Source: Tricholoma matsutake | Lineage: Eukaryota; Basidiomycota; Agaricomycetes; Agaricales; Tricholomataceae | Reading direction: 5' to 3' | DNA length: 64,000 nucleotides | Assembly: GCA_026075535.2 (NCBI GenBank) | Contig: AP026546.1 | Location: 8,308,001 to 8,372,000, forward strand | Part shown: one piece after another, positions 57,745 through 64,000 of the stretch | Layout of the letters: each line of letters begins with the position of its first letter | Numbering within the stretch: position 1 is the stretch's first letter | The notes under the pieces: generated by a model | What the model was told of the DNA's origin: nothing | Database searches by the model: none | Seen by the model: the letters and a program-made list of their open reading frames with translations, nothing else | Program-made: the position numbers and the translations under genes

Positions 57745-58640
57745 TCACGCCTTCTTCGCTGCAAGGATGTGGGCGACTGAATCCTTACTGAAGATGAAAC
57801 TAGTTGTTACATCAACCTGTAAACCGGAAAAGAAAGTTGGCAGGTTACACCTAGTAGTAGCATCGCAATATACTTACAGTTTTGTCAGTCACCGAATGCA
57901 GCCGACGAAGACTAATCCATTGAGCTGGTGGAGGAGGGTTGCCAGGGGCAGTGATGACCGATAATGGAACTAGCTCTCCTTCCTGTGGCGCAGGTTGTAC
58001 TGGGTACCAGTACGATTTGTCGGTAAACGGGAGTCCCTTTGACTGGGCAAAGGTAGCCAGGTATCCAACTTCGATTTCCGTAGGTGATATTCTCTGAACA
58101 ACTACGGCGAGGCGCTTTACGGGTTTTCCACTTTTGATTCTGCACTGCGATGAGAGGTGCAGTTAACCAACAGACAGTATACGCACTTTTTTTGGGTCGT
58201 TGACTGTGGATCCGCGTGCGGGCTGATATCATTAACGTTAATCACAACATCGGTATAAATAACCTGCCCCGGTTGGACAGCACTGAGACCAATATTGTGC
58301 TTAACAGCACCTGCGTCCGAGTTGGGTGGCACCGTTCGCGAACTTAGGGCATTTAATGAAGGGTTTTCTGGAGGTGCTTCAGGAAGTGACGCGGGATTCT
58401 GGCCATCCTTGAGCCTTCCTTTCATTGTCGATGCTTCTGTATTACATGCTGGCCCACGGCAACTGTCACTGATAATATCAGAATTCCGCTTGCCACCCAA
58501 TACACAATCGTCCATACTTACTCAGTATTTCCACCAGCACGTCTACTCAAGCTGTTGAACCCACCACGAAAGTACGTGGGTTGTGCCAGAGCAGGGGTGG
58601 TGACGAGAGCCACCAGGGCTAAAGCAGTCACTAGACGCAT
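57745..58640 (-). CDS. Predicted secreted protein of unknown function, 247 aa
   Basis: Four exons join in frame: 58640-58522, 58468-58183, 58144-57878 and 57816-57745. The introns are 53, 38 and 61 bp with GTAAGT/GTATAC/GTAAGT donors and CAG acceptors. The N-terminus MRLVTALALVALVTTPALAQ is a textbook signal peptide, probably cleaved after ALA. The mature part starts QPTYFRGGFNSLSRRAGG. It contains DSCRGPAC, a Pro-rich stretch, then VIYTDVVINVNDISPHADPQ, VKRLAVVVQRISPTEIEVGY and LPFTDKSYWYPVQPAPQEGE, and ends FIFSKDSVAHILAAKKA. No known enzyme motif was seen. It could be a secreted or wall-associated protein. The 38-bp intron is short and is the weakest part of the model. Confidence 0.7.
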
Positions 58641-59399
58641 TGTGGGTACTCGAATAATAATCGCAGCAGTATGAACAAGTGAGAAAGGCCAGCTTTCCAG
58701 AGATGGCCATGTTACGCTTCATGCTTTATTGTCGTCCACCAGATGCTGTGAGAGTGCAATATATACAGCTGATAGAACCACAAAACACGGAGAGCAATAA
58801 CAGCGCAATATGCAATACCAACACTGTATGCATCCAGGGCCTTACACCGGAATTCGGCTCAAATCACTGGTTGCAGTGACATCGTCAATATATGATGTAT
58901 TCACCAAATATTCACCAAATCACTGCCTCATATATTGCTCATATATTCACTGTCTATTATTTCAAACATATATTCTCCCTAGATTAGACAGCCATTACTA
59001 GTATGAGGACTTAGGAGCCTTGAGAACCTTCCGAGTCGGTCGGTAACATCCCGATCCGGCCCTGATCACTGGCACGCCGACATCATTCAAGTTCTTAATC
59101 GACAACCACCATCATCTGCAGACGACGAGATCCAAGTTCTTGGCGTCATCTGGCCGCAACGAGATTTCTCCATCTTGCAAGGCATCTACAAGCAAGGTCA
59201 CAAGCCTGTGCCTCAACATAGATGATCGTTATCCACAGGTTAGCGATGTCATGACGGGATGATGGTCCTAATGCATCAACAACACATTTCTGGGTCACGA
59301 AAGCAACACGGCTCCTGTTTGAGGGTGGGTGAAGGGTCTATCAAATTCGTGTCTTTTTTGTGGGAAGGATAACGACACATGATGATCAGCTCGTCCGAC
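58641..59399. other. Intergenic, upstream of the secreted-protein gene
   Basis: It contains the promoter side of the minus-strand gene and imperfect ATATATTC/CACCAAATATTCACC repeats (58890-58975). No gene was recognised. Confidence 0.4.
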
Positions 59400-59778
59400 A
59401 GGACCCCGAATTATGCCCCCCTACTGCCGTCGCCAATCCGGACAGATTTTGACAATTTTTGGCGTTTAGGCCACCATGTTTCAAAACTAACCCACAATGA
59501 AGGTACACCGGTTGCATATGTCCGGACATGGCCCTGAGAGGCTATAATGACAACAAGCGCCGGGGTAATTGACGACTCGCAGGAACTTTGATGACAATGA
59601 ATAGTAATTGTAACTCCCTACTATGTCTCTGTTGTATGACTTAATTTTTGTTGTTTTCTTGTATGCTGTTTCCGAGTCCGGAACTTGAAATTTTTGAAAA
59701 CAGCTCCAATCCGGAGATATCTGCCAAAAGTTGTCCGGACAAAAATTTTGGGAAGGGCCTGGTATAATCCGGGGTCCT
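59400..59778. mobile_element. Candidate 379-bp MITE with AGGACCCCG inverted termini
   Basis: The left end AGGACCCCGAATTATGCC mirrors the right end GGTATAATCCGGGGTCCT. Subterminal TCCGGACA words also mirror (59432-59470 and 59727-59750). No target duplication was recognised, so this could be an old copy. Confidence 0.55.
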
Positions 59779-61128
59779 ATCGTTTTCTTCCGCCATTGGA
59801 TGACTAAACTTAACCAATATAGTGATTATTACGTAACCACCAGAATAGACTCACATTGATCCGTTCTTAGATTGTCCAAGGAATTGGAAAGTCCGGTGTT
59901 GCCGCGGCATCGCGGCAAGTCCTAATACCGTTGACGACCAAACACAGTGATTATGCATTAACGTTGGACTGTGATGTTCGTCGTTTGCAGTTTAACTTCC
60001 CGCCGCATCCACGGTCCTCATGATCTCTTTCCCCGCCGTGCGTGAAATCTTCGATAGTATGGTCCACAGCCTAGCAACGAGGGAAGGAGCGAACATTTTT
60101 ACCAATCGGCCAAAGGAGGGATGATCGCCAATTCAGCGCCAATTACTAATATGTGCGTACTGATTCGCACGTAGCGGACGACCCCGGCGGCCGGGTTGCA
60201 TTTTCATCATGTCCTCGCCGAGTAATCCCCTACCCCACATTCCCTTATTGGCACCATGCCAATGCAACACGTCAACTTCCATCGCATCAAATTCAAAGCC
60301 AGTGCCATAAGCTGGGGCTTCTCTGACGACTGACTTCTAGTGTGTTTCTTGTGTATTTTCATTCTTTAATTCATGTCATTTATATATATATATGTTATTG
60401 CAGTGTTATTACAAGCTCAGTACGGACTGATCGACCGACGGAAGGACGGACTTTTTCACCGGAATTCCCAATTCCCATACTTAAGTATGCCCTCAGATTG
60501 TCAAGGATCAAAATGTCGGAGTTCTAATTTTGTTTTCGTCATTTTCCTTGTTCACGATGGACCATGCTATTCTAGACCATTCTGCAAAAAAATCATCAAC
60601 ATAAAGATTGTATCAATGAGGAACCTGAGATATAGACGAAAGATTGACTACGATGTACCGACGCTGTGCTTTCAGAAACTCCGAATCCTTGCTAACCAGA
60701 GCCTTCGGATCAAAATTCTGTATACCACGTGAGCGCTAAAAACGTTTGAAACGCCTCGTCGAAACCCGGCCACCAAAGCCGAATTCCCCTAAATAATTGA
60801 GCAAGAAGGGATCTACAATCCCAGGGGGGGGGGCCTGGCTGGGGACGGGAGCCGGCCTGGTAACTATCTCTTGCTCGTCCCCCACTACACTATCTACCAG
60901 CACTACGTGCGACAACCGCCCCTTTGGGTCCTGGGTTGTTCCATGTAATTTTTTTCAAATTTCTTTCAAAGTTGTTCAAGTGATGTCTTTCAAACAACTC
61001 CCCCTGTACTGTGTAGTACGGAAGCCAGCGGGCCGTGCTTGTACTACATCCCGCCTTTCGCCGTCCAGAAATTTTGTGATCGCACACTTGAATCAAGTCT
61101 GAGACATCTCAGGAAGAATACAAGCACC
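59779..61128. other. Intergenic, no gene recognised
   Basis: Frames at 60342-60732 and 60797-61102 lack motifs. A G-run (about 60823-60832) and pyrimidine-rich stretches lie upstream of the hydrolase start at 61129, and its promoter must be here. No TATA box was assigned. Confidence 0.4.
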
Positions 61129-62299
61129 ATGGTTACAGGAAAGGTGGTGGACTTCATCGTCGGTGCAGAGATGTATCAGACATGGTACGAGGTCCTCGGG
61201 GACCTCACCTCTGGGCTTACACCACTCGTTCTACTACACGGCGGGCCCGGTTGGACGCATCAATATATGTTGTGAGTCGAGTTCTCCTGTAGTCTAGCAG
61301 AAAATGCTAAGAGGATAGGCCATTTAAAACCCTTTACGAATCAGCTGGGTACGTCGTTAGACGTGCGAATTATCCTTCAGATAACGTTTCGTATCCAGGA
61401 TCCCAGTGGTATTTTACGATCAGCTGGGGAGTGGCCAGTCAACTCATCTTCGAGATGCGCCCGAGGGGTTCTGGACAGTTGCATTATTCATGGATGAGCT
61501 CGAAAATCTCTTGAAACATCTCGGGATAGCCGACAACTTCAATCTTCTAGGCCATTCCTGGGGGGGTAACATGATATTTTACCTAATACCTGCCTTATCT
61601 ATGGCTCTAACATTGTGTCTAGGCGTCGTCGCAGGGGACTATGCCACACGCATACCCAATGGTCTCAAGCGGCTCATCATCTCACACTCACCTTCCTCAG
61701 TTCCCATGCTCGGAGCCGAGATCAACAGGCTCCTTGAGGCATTCCCAAAGGATTTCGTCGACCTGGTGAGGAAACATGAGCGCGACGGTACACAGTCGAG
61801 CACAGAATACAAATCGGCCGTGCTGGAGTTCTATAGGACACATGTTTACATCTTGCCGGGTCCGTGGCCAGAGTTGTTGGTTTCGTCTTTGGCAGCTGGG
61901 GAGGAAGACGGAACTGTCTTTCATGCGGTGTGCGTTTTTTTACGTGGTCGCCTCTTGCTTGTTATTGAATGGTACTTCGTCATGGTAGGGTCGGTCCATC
62001 ACCGTTTTGTTACACAGGTACAGCGAAGGATTGGTCGATCATCGATGTCCTGCATAACATTTCCTGTCCGACGCTGATCATTAGCGGGGTGAACGACGAG
62101 GTCACAGAGCCCACAGTCCTACCCTGGTTTACCAATATTCCAAAGGTGAAATGGGTGGAGCTACAGAATAGCACGCATCTTCCCATGTATGAGGAACCGG
62201 ATAAGTGTGTACAGTTTGAGCGATCTTGTATTTCACTTGATTGAACTTTTCATCAGATACTTCAAGGTCATCCTGGATTTCCTGAACTTACCGGTGTGA
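61129..62299 (+). CDS. Proline-iminopeptidase-like alpha/beta hydrolase, 291 aa
   Basis: The family removes N-terminal proline or other residues from peptides or amides (S33). Exons 61129-61271, 61399-61565, 61623-61929, 61989-62204 and 62257-62299 join in frame. The introns are 127, 57, 59 and 52 bp. Motifs: [16 protein letters not shown] (oxyanion HGGP), [18 protein letters not shown], the nucleophile elbow GHSWGG (Ser, interrupted by an intron in its last Gly), [32 protein letters not shown], the acid in [13 protein letters not shown] and the His in [17 protein letters not shown]. The tail is [12 protein letters not shown]. No signal peptide, so probably cytosolic. Relative to the family, about ten residues seem missing between [10 protein letters not shown] and IPVVFYDQ, at the long first intron. 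Confidence 0.8.
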
Positions 62300-62814
62300 T
62301 ACCAGGAGTCGGGTAGCTTGTACCTTCCAACGCTTAAAAACTAGGCTCACAGGGCTCTGCAGAAGATACTTGGAGATTCCGTCGCGCGGCCTGCAACTGG
62401 ACGCTATTAACTAATTGTGGCGGGCTGCCACATCCACGTCAAGCGTGACAGAAGTCAAATTTTTTGAAGCCACTAACGGTTGGTACTACGTAAAGTTTGT
62501 GTAGCTGGTGATTCAGAGTACTTAATTGGCAACTACGATAGCTGGAATCTGAGCTTGAGCGATCAATGTGCGCACTGCGAGTCGATATCGCTATTTGATG
62601 GCCTCTTAAGCTCAGCACGTTATATAGATGCAACGAGTGTGGTCAACCTACCTCGGTTTCATTCCCACTATCCGTACAAGCTCTACGTCCAGCAGCGTTG
62701 TTCAATTCATTTCGGTATGTGAAGAATGGGCTTCTACTTATTCCGCGAGTTGCAAACTGATCCGCTCGTCCTCGGTGCCTGAAACTTTTAACCCTATTTT
62801 TATCATAACAGCCC
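62300..62814. other. Intergenic between hydrolase and tetraspanin
   Basis: About 515 bp in tandem orientation. It must contain the hydrolase 3' end and the tetraspanin promoter. Frames such as 62480-62722 have no family motifs. No poly-A signal or TATA box was assigned with confidence. Confidence 0.4.
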
Positions 62815-64000
62815 ATGGAAAACTTACCGTAAGGACTTAACTTATCACCTATACTTGTACTAATCCTCATCACAGTTCTTTGAGGCGCTCAGCCGAATCC
62901 TCTCATTCAAACACAGGTTCAACCCACCCGATGTTGCCAAGCATCAACGCGCCTCTCGACCCTCCTAGCGCCCCATTCGCCAACTCTGCGGGCACACAAC
63001 CAACTTCTTCTCGCTCAGCATCCTCATTCAATCCTCGTTCAGCATCCCCATTCAAGAAGGGGAACGGAGACACTGAGACCAGCAGTGTTTCACTCAGCGT
63101 TAACTACTTGCCGACCAAGTTTTCCAACACTCTTTTGACGGCTGGCCCAAGAAAGCGTAAAGCAGGCAAAATCGATGAGCCTACAATGCCGAAAATAGGA
63201 GGTGGGGTCGAGGCATTCAGGTCTGGTGAGGCGAGGATGCCTGGCCAGAGCGATGAGGACTACGATGGTGTCTCAGGTGGCTTATTTAGGGGAGGTGAAG
63301 CTGCCCCTCGCAAACTTCGCTGGAACGCTTTCAAGTGGATTTTATTCACTGCCAACTGTTTTGTAGGTCAATCATTTTCCTGAAGTCTAATCTTGACTAA
63401 CGTGCCGCTTCTCACAGTTGTCGGCGTACACCCTCACAGCACTCATCTTTACCCTCCTAACGTGGTTTAACATCTGGAAACACGCAGATGTCGTGCGTGT
63501 CGGTAACGAAACCGAACTCATCATCTCTACCCTCGCCGCTGTCCTCGGCATCATCACCTCACTCGTTGGATGGGCCGGAATTCTCCTTAACAACCGCTCC
63601 TTCCTTGCCATCTACACATTCCTTCTGTGGATCACTTTCATCTTCCTCGTTATGCCGGGCTACCTCACCTACAAGCGCCGGACGTTCAACCTCGAAGGAA
63701 AAATCAACGCACAGTGGTCCCGAGACCTCGGCGCAGAGGGCCGCCTTCGCATCCAGAACCAGCTTCGCTGCTGCGGGTACTTCTCCCCATTCGTCGAGGC
63801 AACGGTTAGCCAAACATGCTACGCGCGCAGCATTCTTCCTGGCTGCAAGCTGCCTTATATACGATTTGAGCGCATGGTACTACGGAGATGGTATACAGTG
63901 TCGTTCTCGCTCGTCCCGTTGCATCTGGTGATTATCCTTGCGGGCTTACTTTGTTCGAACCACGTCACATATCGATTTGGGAAAGGTATGATGCCCAAGG
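62815..64000 (+). CDS. Tetraspanin, basidiomycete Tsp2-like, partial at the window end
   Basis: Tetraspanins are four-helix membrane organisers; fungal ones are linked to appressoria and cell-surface functions. The exons are 62815-62828 (MENLP), 62876-63362 and 63418 to beyond 64000. The introns are 47 and 55 bp. A long Ser-rich cytosolic N-terminus (RSASSFNPRSASPFKKGNG) precedes helix 1 (WNAFKWILFTANCF / LSAYTLTALIFTLLTW). Helix 2 is ISTLAAVLGIITSLVGWAGI and helix 3 FLAIYTFLLWITFIFLVMPG. The large loop has the signature QNQLRCCGYFSPF plus Cys at TCYAR and PGCKLP (CCG and two partner Cys). Helix 4 is TVSFSLVPLHLVIILAGLLC. The tail continues with RFGKGMMPK past the end. The N-terminal region is longer than in animal tetraspanins, as in basidiomycete Tsp2. 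Confidence 0.85.

Noticed and set aside
60342..61102. Two frames upstream of the hydrolase as a separate gene
   Set aside because: No motif, poor codon character and overlapping frames. More likely promoter and leader sequence.

Overview
The window reads as nuclear DNA of a mushroom-forming fungus (Basidiomycota, Agaricomycetes). Short introns of 38-60 bp with GT...AG ends recur. Several families are typical of that class: a Plavaka-type CACTA transposase, a JmjC family with an MRPxTIHAVFTPE-type motif, a Tsp2-like tetraspanin, chromodomain Ty3/gypsy elements and a Tad1-like LINE. The species cannot be told. The transposon load suggests a large, repeat-rich genome; an ectomycorrhizal lifestyle is only a guess. 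No rRNA, tRNA or CRISPR was recognised.

Layout. 1-4 kb: the end of a hAT-like MITE, a three-exon unknown gene, and a ~2-kb near-perfect palindrome that has duplicated that gene's last exon. 4-7.4 kb: a divergent pair, a Zn2Cys6-like gene broken by one TGA and a two-exon gene for an acidic HIPGSPDSP-repeat protein. 7.4-12.1 kb: a Plavaka transposase (minus) with repeat-rich DNA at its 3' side. 12.1-17.8 kb: no gene recognised. 17.8-21.8 kb: a multi-exon JmjC-type gene (minus). 23.5-27.2 kb: a divergent pair, a peroxisomal adenine-nucleotide carrier and a family-16 methyltransferase, both damaged. The methyltransferase is split by a 1.2-kb insertion and abutted by a truncated Ty1/copia copy whose primer site matches the initiator tRNA-Met anticodon arm.

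30-47.6 kb is a transposon stack resolved here by target-site duplications. A 5'-truncated Ty3/gypsy (A) is interrupted by LTR element B (31121-39606, TSD ACAG), by Ty3/gypsy C (39671-45957, TSD ACCTG) and by a 533-bp MITE (TSD TGA). B is itself interrupted by Ty3/gypsy D (31311-37126, minus, TSD ATTTC). B has LTRs, a primer site and a polypurine tract, but no gag or pol was found in it; it carries an unrelated Agaricomycete gene. 48-57 kb: a hAT-like MITE with internal 159-bp tandem repeats, a full-length LINE with a 12-bp target duplication, and a long-TIR MITE.

57.7-64 kb is quiet, gene-bearing DNA: a small predicted secreted protein, a proline-iminopeptidase-like hydrolase and a tetraspanin running off the end, all with clean introns. 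A theme across the elements is that almost every in-frame stop checked is TGA where the family expects Arg (CGA), and catalytic Asp codons are changed at CpG. This looks like CpG C-to-T decay of methylated repeats.
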